DNA of 64,000 bases from Nelumbo lutea (taxonomy: Eukaryota; Streptophyta; Magnoliopsida; Proteales; Nelumbonaceae), in the NCBI GenBank assembly GCA_022828595.1, contig JAKGHH010000005.1, forward strand, positions 24,502,193-24,566,192, in the 5' to 3' direction. The notes under the pieces are model-generated. The model did not search any database. It was not told the origin of the DNA and worked only from the letters and a program-made list of their open reading frames with translations. Position numbers and translations under genes: made by a program. Position 1 is the stretch's first letter, and each line of letters starts with the position of its first letter. Positions 47,141 through 58,750 of the stretch are shown piece by piece.

Positions 47141-48440
47141 AGAATGAATTATTGTACTAAAAGATTGTCTTTATGTACAGAATTTGAGAAGAAATCTAAT
47201 TTTTGTTTCAAAACTGTGTGCGAATGGATATTTTGTTTTCTTTAGTAATACAATTACAATTAAGAGAAATAACAAATTCCTCACATACGGAGAACTTGAG
47301 AATGGTCTCTATGTTCTTCATTCTTCTCTGGAAACTAACATAACTGAAACTACGTCGAATGATATCCCCAAGAAAAAAACTCGTGATATAGTTAATCCCA
47401 TGTGTCTGTGGCATTACCGACTTGGCCATATTAACAAAGATCGTATCACAATGTTGGTAAAGGATGGTCCTTTGGATTTTCTAACTGTAGAAGATCTTCC
47501 AACCTGTGAACCATGCCTTTAGGGTAAGATGATGAATGGCCATTTAACGGTAAGCCAGAAAGATGTATAGGCATGCTTGACCTTATACATACTGATGTAT
47601 GTGATAGCATGAGTGTTAGGACATATAACCAACATGTTTATTTTATAACAATTACCGATGATTACTCACGGTATGGTTACATGTACCTAATGAGACATAA
47701 GTCTGAATTCTTTGAAAAGTTCAAAGAGTTCAGACAAGAAGTTGAGAAACAGTTAGGGAGAGAAATTAAGACCCTTTGATCGGATCAAGGTGGCGAGTAT
47801 CTCTCTGACGAATTCAGGGACTACTTGAAGGTCAATGGGATAGTATCACAGTTACCTTCTCCTGCTACACCACAACTAAACGGTGTGTCAAAGAGGAGGA
47901 ACCAGATTTTATTGGATATAGTCCGATTACTTCTCGTACACTCAAAGTTACCCACATCCTTTTGGGGTTACGCATTAGGGACTGCGATATACGTGTTGAA
48001 CCGGGTTCCAACCAAATCAGTTCCAAAGAATCCCTATGAGCTTTAGACCGGTAAGAAATGAAGTGTAAGACACTTGAAGATTTGGGGTTGTCTGGCACAT
48101 GTTAAAAGAACGAGTGCAGACAAATTGGAATCCAAGACCAGTCGTTGCCTATTCGTAGGCTACCCCAAAGGCTCTATGGGTTACCTATTCTATGACCCAG
48201 GAGAACAGAAGGTGTTATGTAGCCGAAATGCACATTTCTTGGAAGATGATTACATCTTGAACAATCATCGTCAACAAGTTGTTCTTGATGAGGATAGCCC
48301 AGGGGTAGTGGGAGATGACCCATAAGCTCTAGGTAATGACTAACCTAGAAAATCTACCCGGGTTTCCAAGCCTCCAATTTGTTTCGGCTATTACCAGGAT
48401 AGTTACTTGGTGAAAGTCATGACTAGTGAGGAGGATCTCG
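47141..48440 (+). pseudogene. copia C integrase
   Basis: GAG-pre-integrase with the HHCC zinc module (CLWHYRLGHINKDRI...CEPC, 47184-47522). Catalytic core: IHTDVCDSMSV (first Asp, 47588-), [12 protein letters not shown] (second Asp, about 47780), and NGVSKRRNQ at 47880-47905. There the third catalytic position reads Lys (codon aag, 47891-47893), where element B has Glu (NGVLERRN). The tail shows GCLAHVKR, SRCLFVGYPKG and GYLFYDPGEQKVLCSRNAHF. Stops after KTL and YEL. A D,D,K integrase should not catalyse strand transfer, so this mutation must postdate insertion or the copy was mobilised in trans. Confidence 0.92.
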
Positions 48441-49936
48441 TGACTTATATGGAAGCTATATTGGACATAGATTCCTTGAAGTGGTTAGATGCCATGAGAG
48501 CTGATATGGACTCAATGGAGACCAATGCAGTCTGTACTTTGGTAGATCTGCCCCTGGGGTAAAAGCAATTGGTTGCAAATGGATCTATAAAAGGAAGAAG
48601 GGCCTCAATGGTAAGGTTGAGACCTATAAGGCTCGTCTTGTGGCGAAAGGGTATACTCAGAAAAAAGGAATCGATTATGAGGAAACCATTTCGCCAATGG
48701 CCATGCTTAAATCCATTAGGATCCTGCTAGCTATAGCAACGTACCATGATTATGAGATTTGGCAAATGGATGTCAAAACTGCGTTCCTGAATAGAGATCT
48801 TAGTGAAGATATCTATATGCAATAACCGCAAGGTTTTATAGTTGCGGGTCAGGAACACATGGTATGTAAATTAAACCAATCCATATATGGACTTAAGCAA
48901 ACTTCTAGGAGTTGGAACATCTGGTTTGACTCTACCGTCAAAAGGTTTGACTTTGAGCAAAATTTAGATGAGCCATGTGTTTACAGGAAATCCAATGGGG
49001 ATAAGGCTACATTCCTGGTTCTGTATGTAGATGACATTCTACTCATTGAGAATGATGTAGGAATGTTGACTACGGTGAAAAGATGGCTTTAACAACAATT
49101 CTCCATCAAAGATCTTGGAGAAACCTCCTATATACTGGGTCTTCGGCTCTATAGAGATAAATTGAAGAGGACAATAGGATTATCCCAATCTGCTTACATG
49201 GACAAGATAGTCAAGAGATACAGCATGGAAAACTCCAAGAAAGGAAATGTTCCTTTCAGGCATGGAGTCACTCTCTCCAAGGGTATGTCTCCCAAGAATC
49301 CCGATGAGATTGAGGGCATGAAGGGCGATCCCTATGCCTTAGCCATAGGGAGCATCATGTATGCCTTGCTATGCACTCGTCCTGACATCTCTCATGCAGT
49401 GAGTGTGGTAAGCATATTCCAATGAAACCCAGGGCAGGAGCATTGGACTGCTGTGAAAAACATACTCAAGTACCTTCCAGTCAGATCCAGATGATAGAAA
49501 GTCTACATATAGATACATTTTCACGATAGGACCGTATGTTGTTTGCTGGAAAAGCAGCAAACAGGGGTCCATGGCAGATTCCACAACCAAAGCCAAATAC
49601 ATTGCCGCAAGTGAAGCTGCCAAAGAAGTCGTTTGGATGAAGAAGTTCATTCACGATTTGGGAGTAATTCCATCCAACACATCACCCATTCCATTGTTGT
49701 GTGACAACACTAGAGCCATTGCTTAGGCTAAGGAGCTACGAGCCCACTCGAAGTCGAAGCACATCGAGAGGAAGTACTATGTATTGTGGGAGATAGTTGA
49801 AAGAGAGGACGTCCTAATTCAGAATGTAGCATCAGTGGAAAATGTAGTAGACCCATTGACTAAGATACTAACACAGAAAATGTTTGAGAAACACATGGAA
49901 AGCATGGGACTCTGGCTTATACCAGATTGGACCTAA
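48441..49936 (+). pseudogene. copia C reverse transcriptase and RNase H
   Basis: RT: WLDAMRADMDSMETN, WIYKRKKGLNGKVETYKARLVAKGYTQKKG (with a frameshift near 48560), WQMDVKTAFLNRDL, YGLKQTSRSWN, and active site LYVDDILLI intact at 49024-49035. Then SYILGLRLYRD and GSIMYALLCTRPDISHAVSV. A deletion at about 49475 removes the RT/RNase H joint (KYL to DPDDRKST). RNase H: TTKAKYIAASEAAKEVVWMKKF, LLCDNTRAIA*AKE, KSKHIERKYY, ending with a stop at 49934-49936, 14 bp before the 3' LTR. It would copy the genomic RNA. Confidence 0.92.
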
Positions 49937-49950
49937 GTGCAAGTGGGAGT
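49937..49950 (+). other. polypurine tract, copia C
   Basis: gtgcaagtgggagt between the pol stop and the LTR. It is conserved in copia A, B and D (gtgcaagtaggagc). Confidence 0.8.
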
Positions 49951-51874
49951 TGTTATATAGTGTATGCCCTTAGCTCCAATCAGAATGATGTACATTATGA
50001 CATTTATTGTAAATGAATAAAGTACATAGTTGATTCATGTTATTATGGTGTGTTTCTGTGTAATACTCTTAAATTGGACACATATGAGACTCGTGTTAGT
50101 TTAGAATCTTCACAACCGTTGGATAGATCTGGGGAGATTTATCCTGCCAAGGCTGACACAAATTTGCCACCAAGTTGGTTGGGGTGGCTTGTCTCAGCTT
50201 CCAGGGTGAGACTTGAGGTACATGTAGTGTGGGTTTTCCCGAAACCCTAAATCAGACCAGAATTCTAGTATTGCCATGGACCTTGGAGATAGATGGGCAA
50301 AACTGGAATGTTACACATGACCCCTATACTCGATTATGATACTGCACTAGGTGTCGGATTTGGCTGTTTTTGATATGCCAATCAATGAGATCCTTAGAGG
50401 GGGTCAAAACCTGGGTATGTTGGAATAGTTAGAGAATTCATCTGAGTGGGTGATCATAGTGACGGGATCAGCCCCTTTGAACAAAGTGAATGATCAGGGA
50501 TGCCATCTCTCTAATGGAAACCAAAGCTGCTGGCAATCAATTTCAACCGTTGAAATTTATTTTGCAAAATATATTTATATAGAGATAGACATAAATATAT
50601 TATAGTTTCAAAATGCTTGCAAAAGGTTTTAATTCCCGGGATCCATGTGAGTAGAGAGTGCAGCATTGTACCTTGCAATCGAGGGAGAGGTCCTCTCTTG
50701 TCAAGCAGTTTTTTATCATTATGGGATGAGAGGTTAAGTGTAAGACCATTAAGGGTAATACCTGATGGGCTAATCTTGCATCTGCCCACAGTCCTTAGGT
50801 TTTTATAAGGTGGCTTGTCCCAATGACCATTTAGTGTAAATGTTGGGCCCATTAAGAGCCCATTGTGATGGACTCAAGGGTTCACTGTCACCTGCAGTGA
50901 ATTCGGCCAGTTCTTGTAACAAAGGCTAGGTTGATCCCATGTGTCTAATGTGTAGATCAATGTTTGGGTCCCACACCATACAAGGACATCCAACTGAGCA
51001 GAGTTTGGAGGTTAAGTGAGCACATAGACTTAATGTGCCTAAAGCCCAATTAGAACTGGCTTAAATAGATTAATTAAAGAGGGGCAGTTCTGGGATTTAG
51101 ATCAGTAGATATGATAAGGAATTGTCTCTATCCACTTAGAGAGTCCAGATCCAAATAAAGATTTGGATCAAGAAACTCCTAATTGGATTAGGAGGGCTAA
51201 TCTTTATCTATAGATAAGATAAATTGTTATCCTTATCTCTTAAAGAGAGTCCAGATCCAAATACATGATTTGGATTAAGAAACTCATAATGGGGTTAGGA
51301 GAACCTCTCTTTAAGGCTATAAATAGAGGAGAAGGGTGAACCCCAAATCATCCTTCAGTTTTACTGATTCAAGAGAGAATACAGCATATAGTTGGACTGA
51401 CACCATCTTCTGCTCTTGCCTTCTCCTGTATTGCGGCCATTACTAGTTCGATCTCCACTTGTAGGAGTGATCAAGAAGAGTTCTTGATATTATCTTTTGG
51501 AGAAAAGATAATCTAAAGTTGTGCTCACCTGCCCTCCATCGAGTTCTTGCTGAAGAATTCGGTTCTTGCTAAAGAACCACTCTATTGATTCTGCTTCACC
51601 CTATGCTGTGTCATCTTCAGTGGGAGCAGTTTTTGGTATTCTCCTTGGGTGTGAATACCTTTGTTGGGGGTTACTACTACTCAGTATCAGGTATATCCCT
51701 CTCCTACCTTTTGGTTTCAGATCTGGTCTGGTTTAGGTTCAAGATTGATCCTTGAAAATGCAGTTTTCTAAAATAGGGAATGTAATTCCCACATGGGAGA
51801 GAGAGAAATTTGAAAATTTCACCCAACTACCTATAGGGTTCGGCCATCCATATGATGGATCTCTCATCCCTTCA
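49951..51874 (+). repeat. 3' LTR of copia C
   Basis: TGttatatagtgtatgccc ... ctctcatcccttCA, 1,924 bp, then aagac. It differs from the 5' copy by substitutions and small indels. Confidence 0.95.
51318..51327 (+). promoter_or_regulatory. TATA box of copia C 3' LTR
   Basis: ctataaatag. The same motif is at the corresponding place in the LTRs of B and E. Confidence 0.7.
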
Positions 51875-51879
51875 AAGAC

Positions 51880-52510
51880 CCCTTCGAAGGAGAATGTAGG
51901 GCTTTACTGCAGTTGGGAAGGATTATGCCCTCAAGTGCAGAAAAGGGAAACACAAAGGTGTCAAAGTAAGAGGAAGCAAGAGAGGAAGATGAGTTTCGAA
52001 GAGCTACTGAGAAGTCTCGATATAATGTGGTGGACCAATTGGTGAAAGTACCCACTCAGATATCTATTTTAGGACTTCTTCTTACATCTGAACACCATCA
52101 CTTACAGATTATGGAAGTATTTCGAAAGGCTCATGTCCTTCCTAGTATTCAACCTGAAAAGTTGGTACAAATGGTTAGCATGATTCTGGCCCCCAAAACC
52201 ATCACTTTCTCTGATGATGAGATCCCCACATATGGCACTTCTCATAATTTATCATTGTACATCACAGTTGTATGTAAAGGAATGAGGATTCCCTCAGTGT
52301 TGGTTGATAATGGATCTGGTTTGAATGTGTGCACCCTCAGTACCCTATACACCTTAGGTCTCGGAGAAAGGGATATAATGAACCGACCAACAACCTTGTC
52401 TACGTTTGGTTGGGGCAGTCCCCCCATCATTGTATCAGAGGATGAAATTCGTATATGAGAATGATCTAATCATAGTTTTAGGGGATAGTCAAACCACCCC
52501 TACAAGAGAA
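51880..52510 (+). pseudogene. Tat element 2 protease, internally deleted
   Basis: Resumes right after copia C with EKSRYNVVDQLVKVPTQIS, as in element 1 (EKSRYNTVDELTKIPA). The open frame 52027-52458 includes the retropepsin site VLVDNGSGLNVCTLSTL. After RPTTLSTF the sequence jumps to a short unrelated-looking stretch and then to NDLIIVLGDSQT. The segment that in element 1 carries LLLGRPWLHADRVVPSSLHQ is therefore missing (roughly 60-70 codons), and the protease fold cannot form. Context: between gag and the G-patch segment. Confidence 0.88.
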
Positions 52511-52646
52511 TCCTCAGTCTAGCATATGGAGGAAGGGAAGAGGTACTATTCGTATCAATTTGAGGAAGTGAATTTAATAGAGAAGGTAAAAAGAGAGTAG
52601 GAAGTAAATAAGGAGTTACCCCACTTCAGAGGATGATGGGGCTAAG

Positions 52647-53222
52647 ATGAAATTCAACCCAATTGGAGGTTTAGGGAAGAAACAACAAGGGAGAAGGAGT
52701 CCTCTTAAAGCTAGGGAGTCGGCATGCAGGTTTGGCCTTGGGTATAGACCTGACGAACATGATTTATTTGGTAAGAGGAAGAAAAAAGCATCATCCTTGA
52801 GCACCCTAATCCTTTTTGTTATAGATGGAACCTTACTTGAAAACCAACCTCCCCAAGTCCCAATCCCTTCAACCCAACCTGAGCTTGCCAAAATCCTTGA
52901 CCTTTCTACTCTCTTCATTGAAGATGAGGTTAGTCAGTATATGGGAAGGAGTCTAGTGTCTTGCCCAATTATCAACGGCAACAGTAGTAGTGAGAATTGG
53001 GGCCTAGTTTTCACAGTCGACTGGTCTATAGTCAAGGTTCCTGAAGTAGTGCTATTGGAAAATGAAGAACAATCCCACCCCCAACTTTTCTCAGAGTTGT
53101 CTAACAATAATGTTGTGCAATTGACCAAGATGATCATATCAACCCTGCACACCTTATCTGCTCGTGTCCAGAAGAGGTTACTATTGGAGCACCTGTCCCT
53201 CAGTGTTGGGAGTCGGCATTGA
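52647..53222 (+). CDS. Tat element 2 G-patch-like segment of the polyprotein
   Basis: 191 open codons. Residues about 1-45 form a G-patch-like pattern (FNPIGGLGKKQQGRRSPL, then RFGLGYRPDEHDLFG), followed by a Lys-rich turn and a variable Pro/Glu-rich linker. The same segment lies after the protease in element 1 (25945-26060). G-patches usually bind RNA or RNA helicases; a role in retrotransposon RNA handling is inference. It was originally part of pol and is probably not translated on its own; the ATG shown is internal. Confidence 0.6.
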   Translation: MKFNPIGGLGKKQQGRRSPLKARESACRFGLGYRPDEHDLFGKRKKKASSLSTLILFVIDGTLLENQPPQVPIPSTQPELAKILDLSTLFIEDEVSQYMGRSLVSCPIINGNSSSENWGLVFTVDWSIVKVPEVVLLENEEQSHPQLFSELSNNNVVQLTKMIISTLHTLSARVQKRLLLEHLSLSVGSRH

Positions 53223-53469
53223 GACCGATTCGTCTTCTCAGGTTTGAGTGTAATGCTAGAATGGGGAGTCAATGCTTTCTACCCCACTTCTATTCATATC
53301 GAGAGTTTTTTATGTAAATAGTTAAATTTCAGTCGTGTTTTATGTCATTCCATGACACTAGCAGAACTAGGTCAGGCCTGATCCCTTTCATGAGGGTACA
53401 TAGCACAACCCATATCACAGGCCCAACCCCAATCATAAATAAATTTTTATTTCCCCCATACTTATTCCT

Positions 53470-54998
53470 CTACCTTTCTTGTTCCCAAGAATCCACACTT
53501 GAGCCATATGATTTCAACATTGAGTTAGATTTCGCTCTCATGTAAATTGAACAAGAAGATCCTAATAAGGGAATTCCGAAGGAGCTTCTTGATTAAGTGG
53601 AGCAACTTGAAGAAAATAAGTCGAAAGCTAAAGACTGTAAATTTGGGTACTAATGGCGAGTCGAAGGAAATATTGATTGGAGCTGACTTACCCCATGAGC
53701 AGAAAATAGACTTGATAAAATTATTGCATGAGTACAATGATATTTTTGCATGGTCTTATAGAGATATGCCTGGTTTGGACACTGATTTGGTGGTTCATAA
53801 GATTCCCACTTATTCTGATGCAAAACCAGTCAAACAGAAGCTCTACAAACTTAACTCGAAATGGTTGCTTCAGATCCAAGAAGAAGTAAAGAACCAGTTT
53901 AAGGTTGGGTTCCTAGAGGTAGCCACATACTCGGAGTGGCTAACCAATGTTGTTCCAATACCAGAGAAAAATGGCAAAGTTCGGATGTGTGTTGATTTTC
54001 GAGATCTCAATCAGGCAATCCCTAAGGACGATTTCCCTTTGCCAAATATTGACATCCTCATCGATGACACAGTTGGTCATGAAATGTTTTCATTCATGGA
54101 TGGGTTTTCACGTTATAATTAGATAAAGATGGATGAGTCAAATAAGGAGAAGACTGCTTTTATCACACCTTAGAGAGTTTTTTGTTACAAGGTAATGCCT
54201 TTTGGGTTAAAAAATGATGGGGCAACTTATCAGCGAGCTATGACTACCCTTTTCCATGACATCATCCATAAGGAAATGGAGGTTTATGTAGATGAAATGA
54301 TAGCAAAGTCCAAAAAGGTGGAAGATCATCTATGGGATCTTTACAAATTGTTTGACAAGCTCAGACACTTTAAATTGCGGCTTAACCCCTAGAAATGTAT
54401 TTGTGGAACACATTCAGGCAAACTCCTCATATTTATAGTCAGTAGAAGGGGTACTGAAATAGATCCTTCCAAGAACAAAGCCATCATTAATATGTCTCCA
54501 CCCAGGACGGAGTGGAAAGTTCAGAGTTTCTTAGGACATTTGCAATACATCTATTGATTCATTGCACAACTGACTCCTATTTGTAAGCTCATCTTCAAGC
54601 TACTCAAGAATAACATTCCTATAATCTAGAATGAAGAATGTCAAATTTCCTTTGACAAAATCAAAGAATACCTTACACATCCTCCTATTTTGGTACCACA
54701 AACGCCAGGTCAACCTCTCCTAATGTACCTTTCAGTTCAAGATAGTTCAATGGGTTGTATACTAGGGCAACAAGATGAAACTGGGAAGAAAGAAAGGACC
54801 ATCTACTACCTGAGTCAGAAGCTCAATGAATGTGAATACCATTATACAATGGTGGAGAAAACCTCTCCCACTCTCACATGGGCTTGTCAAAAGTTGCGAC
54901 ACTATTTGTTGTTTTATCCTGTTCTTTTCATAACTAGAATGGATCCTTTGAAGTATTTATTTGAAAGGCCAGTAGTTACTAGCCGGATATCCAAATGA
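53470..54998 (+). pseudogene. Tat element 2 reverse transcriptase and first RNase H
   Basis: Leader TVNLGTNGESKEILIGADL, FAWSYRDMPGLDTDLVVHKI, then RT blocks EWLTNVVPIPEKNGKVRMCVDFRDLNQAIPKDDFPLPN, FMDGFSRYN, KVMPFGLKNDGATYQRAM. The active site reads YVDE at 54285-54296 instead of YVDD, so the last aspartate is lost. Stops at 54121, 54172, 54391 and near 54555. RNase H 54690-54998: MYLSVQDSSMGCILGQQD, RTIYYLSQKL, WACQKLRHYLLFYPV. Its neighbour pattern matches Ogre/Tat pol. It is enzymatically dead for two reasons: the changed motif and the stops. Confidence 0.92.
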
Positions 54999-55129
54999 AT
55001 CATGCTCATATCAAAATTTGACATCACATATGTAACCCAAAAGGAAGGCTATAGTAGATTATTTGGCAGGGAGCCCTTCCATCGGTTTTGATGCTTTGGT
55101 GGCAGATTTCTTAGATGAATCTAAGTCCA

Positions 55130-55700
55130 AAAAGGCGAGAGATGGACAATTTACTTTGATGCATCATCTAACTTGAATGGATGGGGGGGCAAGGGTCATT
55201 CTTATACATCCTAACGGCTTGCATTATCCTTTTGCCATTAGCTTAGGTTTTGCTAATACCAACAATACAAGTGAATGGGAGGCTTGTTTGAGACTCTATC
55301 TGGCAAAAGATTCATTTGGCCCTCTATTATAATTGCCTTGAAGAAATGCTAAAGATTTTCAGGACAATCATTTTCCTGATGCCTTGGTAGCTTTGGAGTC
55401 AGCTACGAGGTTTTTAGAAAAAGATGAGGTCGAACTTATGGACTTACATAAGGATACTGAACCTGCATATAGGTGTGAAGTATACACCCTTACAATTGAT
55501 GAAGAAGAACTTGATGGGAAACCTTGGTTTTATGACATTAAGAACTTTTTAGACCATCAAGTTTTTCCAGAAAGGTCAAATACCAAGGATCGAAGAGCTC
55601 TGGCATGGTTGGGTATAGCCAATTTATTCTATCTCAGGAGGTCTTGTACAAAAAGTCCCCAGGACTATCACAGTTGAGGTGCCTAGATGAGATGGAGGTG
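55130..55700 (+). pseudogene. Tat element 2 archaeal-type RNase H and linker
   Basis: YFDASSNLNGWGG then, after a frameshift, ARVILIHPNGLHYPFAISLGFANTNNTSEWEACL: the first half of the plant aRNH (Asp in FDAS, Glu in SEWEACL). A deletion then joins it to DNHFPDALVALESATRF and the linker EVYTLTIDEEELDGKPWFYDIKNFLDHQVFP, which normally lies between aRNH and integrase. The second half of the aRNH, with its last two Asp residues, is therefore missing. Confidence 0.85.
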
Positions 55701-56714
55701 GAAAAGAAATTAGAAGAGGTGCATGGTAGAATCTATGGACCCCACATGAATGGACACATGTTAGCTAAGAAACTCCTTCGAATGGGTTTCTTTTGGATAA
55801 CAATGGATGAAGATTTTTGCAAACATGTCAGAAAGTGTCAGGCCTATCAAGTGTTCAGTAACAAGATTAATGCACCATCATTGGGGTATGGACATGATAG
55901 GCCCCTCTTCAGCCTACTGCCATGGTGGTTATTGACTATTTTACCAAATGAGTAGAGGCAATGACCATAGCTTATCCCACAATGAAGAAAACGGTACAAT
56001 GCATCCGCAATCATATCGTCGTCAGATACGGGGTCCTACATGAGATCATGTCTGATAATGGAAAGAATTTTGTTGATAGAGAAGTTAAAGAGTTGTGTGC
56101 CCAATTCAAGATCAAGCAGTTTCATTCTTCTCCATACCACCCTCAAATGAATGGTGTAGTAGAAGAAACAAATAAGAACATAGAAAAAATTCTGAAGAAG
56201 ATGACCCCCACTCATAAGTCTTGGCAGGATATGCTCCCCTTTGCATTAATTGCATATAGAACTTCCATCCATACCTCAACTGGGGTAACCCCTTACTCAC
56301 AAGTGTATCGCATGGAACTAGTGCTCCCCACAAAAATTAAGGTACCTCTTTTTAAGAATCTTGTTGGAAGCAGAAATCCCAAAAGCTGAATGGGCAAGAG
56401 CGTGATATGAGCAGTTGGCACTCTTGGATGAAGCTCGATTGATAGCCTTGACACATGTACATGCCTATCAGAGGCGAATAACAAGCGCTTTTAATAAGAA
56501 GGTCCATCTGCACGATATACAACCTGGTGATCTGGTCCTTCATGGAACAATTCCAAATCAACAAGACATTAGGGGCAAGTTAGCCCCTACATACGAAGGC
56601 CCATATATTGTAAAGAGGTGTTTGTCCGGAGGAGCCCTCATATTAAACCGGATGGATGATGAAGATCTCCCTGAGCCAGTTAACCTTGATCAAGTGAAAA
56701 AATATTATGCTTGA
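55700..56714 (+). pseudogene. Tat element 2 integrase
   Basis: Zinc module VHGRIYGPHMNGHMLAKKLLRMGFFWITM...KCQAYQVF (HH present; the last Cys of the usual CxxC replaced by Tyr, KCQAYQ). Core: VVIDYFTK*VEAM (Asp), IMSDNGKNFVDREV (Asp), HPQMNGVVEETNKNI (Glu), triad complete. Then WQDMLPFALIAYRTSIHTSTGVTPY and, after a frameshift near 56390, a C-terminal part (56415-56714) ending GKLAPTYEGPYIVKRCLSGGALIL...YYA with a GPY/F-type module. It would integrate the cDNA. It is the best kept part of this element's pol. Confidence 0.92.
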
Positions 56715-57510
56715 ACATGTGATTCTTATGTATATGCTATATACTCTTCCCTTCATATAGACCCATCTTGATGAAGAACAACTATAGTAAAACCCAATCA
56801 CAATGCTAAAGTGGAAACTCAAGAACTCCTCAAGATACCTTTCATCAGAAATTTGCGCATGGGGAAATATGACCAATGGGATGAAAAAAGGAGAAAGAAA
56901 GGCAAAGTGAAGTAAAAGAGGGCATCAAAGAAGAAAGGAAAGTTGAGGAATTCAAGTGTGATTGGGCAAATCAGCCATCCTACCTCACTCCCTTCTCTTC
57001 ACAAAGGGAGAATCCATTTCCTATACTATTTTCAATTTCATCCTCCATGATCAAGGAGACATATGGCATATACATTTGAAGGACATCAAAAGCATTCCCC
57101 ACCCCTTTAGCGGTGAGGGGAGTAGAGCGTGTGGAAAGAAATTACAAAATAAGGTGTGGCCTGAAAGGGTGAGGCGAAAACCCAGGGCACCTCAAGTAAA
57201 AGCGTCAAGTCATGGAAAAATCCAATTTCGCTAGCCCAGATGGAAACCAGAAGTGGCTCCATGGCAAAACAATTAGGTGACAACTAGACCTGGTGAAAGC
57301 CTCCACGTGGGGCACCAAGTGCAAAAGAGGGTAAAAAAAAAGAGAAAGAAGCACCACACCTGTATATCATGAGGGAAATGGTTGGTTAGCATGATCAAGA
57401 CTTTTAAAGATTCCTCAATACCCTGTTTCGGTTGAAAGTATAGGCATAGGAAAACTCGATTCATCTTGCTCTGCCCAAGGAGTTTTTTTTTTTTTTGCAA
57501 AGTGGTCCAT
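56715..57510 (+). other. 3' non-coding region of Tat element 2 before the array
   Basis: No gene on either strand. Purine-rich patches ('aaaaagagaaagaa') and a poly-T run at 57483-57496, just before the tandem array. It is part of the pol-LTR spacer. Confidence 0.6.
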
Positions 57511-58750
57511 TTCTATAAGGTTTTTACCTAGGAGGAACGATTTTCTAAAAGAATCACAATTTTCATCGAGTTCACCCTGATTCTGTAAGGTCTTTACCTA
57601 GGAGGGGTAGTTTTCTAAAAGAATTGCAGTTTTCATCGAGTTTACCCTAATTATGTAAGGTTTTTACCTAGGAGGGACAATTTTCTAAAAGAATCATAGT
57701 TTTCATCGAGTTTACCCTGATTCTGTAAGGTCTTTACCTAGGAGGGGCATTTTTCAAAAAGAATTGAAGTTTTCATTGAGTTTACCCTAATTTCGTAAGG
57801 TTTTTACCTATGAGGGGCAATTTTCTAAAAGAATCACAGCTTTTATCGAGTTTACCCTGATTCCGTAAGGTTTTTACCTATGAGGGATAGTTTTCTAGAA
57901 GAAATTATAGTTTTCACCAAATTTACCCTAACTTCGTTAAGGTTTTTACCTAGGAGGGGCAGTTTTCTAAAAGAATCACAATTTTCATCGAGTTTACCCT
58001 AATTCTGTAAGGTCTTTACCTAGGAGGGGCAATTTTCTAAAAGAATTGCAGTTTTCATCGAATTTACCCTGATTCCGTAAGGTTTTTACCTAGGTGGGGC
58101 AGTTTTCTAAAAGAATCACAATTTTTATCGAGTTTACCCTGATTCTATAAGATCTTAACCTCGAAAGAGCAGTTTTCTAAAAGAATTGCAGTTTTCATCG
58201 AGTTTACCTTGATTTCGTAAGGTTTTTAACTAGGAGGGGTAGTTTTCTAAAAGAATCGCAGTTTTCATCGAGTTTACCCTAATTCCGTAAGGTTTCTACC
58301 TAGGAGGGACTGCTTTCCAAAAGAAATTATAGTTTTCATCGAATTTACCCTGATTCCGGAAGGTTTTTACCTAGGAGGGGGTGTTTTCCAAAAGAATTGT
58401 AGTTTTCATGGAGTTTACCCTGATTTCGTAAGATTTTTACCTAGGAGGGGCAGTTTTCTAAAAGAATCACAACTTTCATCGAGTGTACCCTGATTCTATA
58501 AGGTTTTTACCTAGGAGGGGCAATTTTCTAGAAGAAATTGCAGTTTCATCGAATTTACCTTGACTCTTTGAGGTTTTACCTAGAAGGGGTTGTTTTCTTA
58601 AAGAACCGTAGTTTTTATCGACTTTACCATGATTCCGTAAGGTTTTACCTAGGAAGGGTTGTTTTCTAAAAGAATCATGGTTTCCATTAAGTTTACCCTG
58701 ATTTTATAAAGTTTTTGTTTCCTAGGAGGGGTCTTTTTTCCCAAAATGAA
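57511..58750 (+). repeat. 70-bp tandem array, 18 units, in the 3' region of Tat element 2
   Basis: The phase marker (t)tttacctaggaggggcag recurs at 57521, 57591, 57661, 57731, 57801, 57871, 57943, 58013, 58083, 58153, 58223, 58293, 58364, 58434, 58504, 58574, 58643 and 58711: 70 bp, with only 68-72-bp exceptions. Unit outline: ttttaccta ggagggg..gttttctaaaagaatc/ttg..gttttcatcgagtttaccctgattccgtaagg. The later units are more diverged. Alternating unit variants suggest a dimeric or six-unit order. Tandem arrays in the pol-LTR spacer are known from plant Ogre/Tat elements and can seed satellites. Confidence 0.95.

Larger units (their letters stand above)
42481..51874 (+). mobile_element. Ty1/copia retrotransposon C, full length
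   Basis: 9,394 bp, flanked by a perfect 5-bp duplication aagac (42476-42480 and 51875-51879) inside Tat element 2. LTRs 42481-44360 and 49951-51874, PBS 44362-44378, leader, gag-pol 46139-49936, polypurine tract 49937-49950. Same family as copia A and B, but in plus orientation. It is the best preserved copia here, yet carries stops, an RT/RH deletion and a mutated integrase residue. Confidence 0.95.

Noticed and set aside
57511..58750. Regular repeats that could suggest a CRISPR array
   Set aside because: Units are contiguous 70-mers without unique spacers, in plant retrotransposon DNA.
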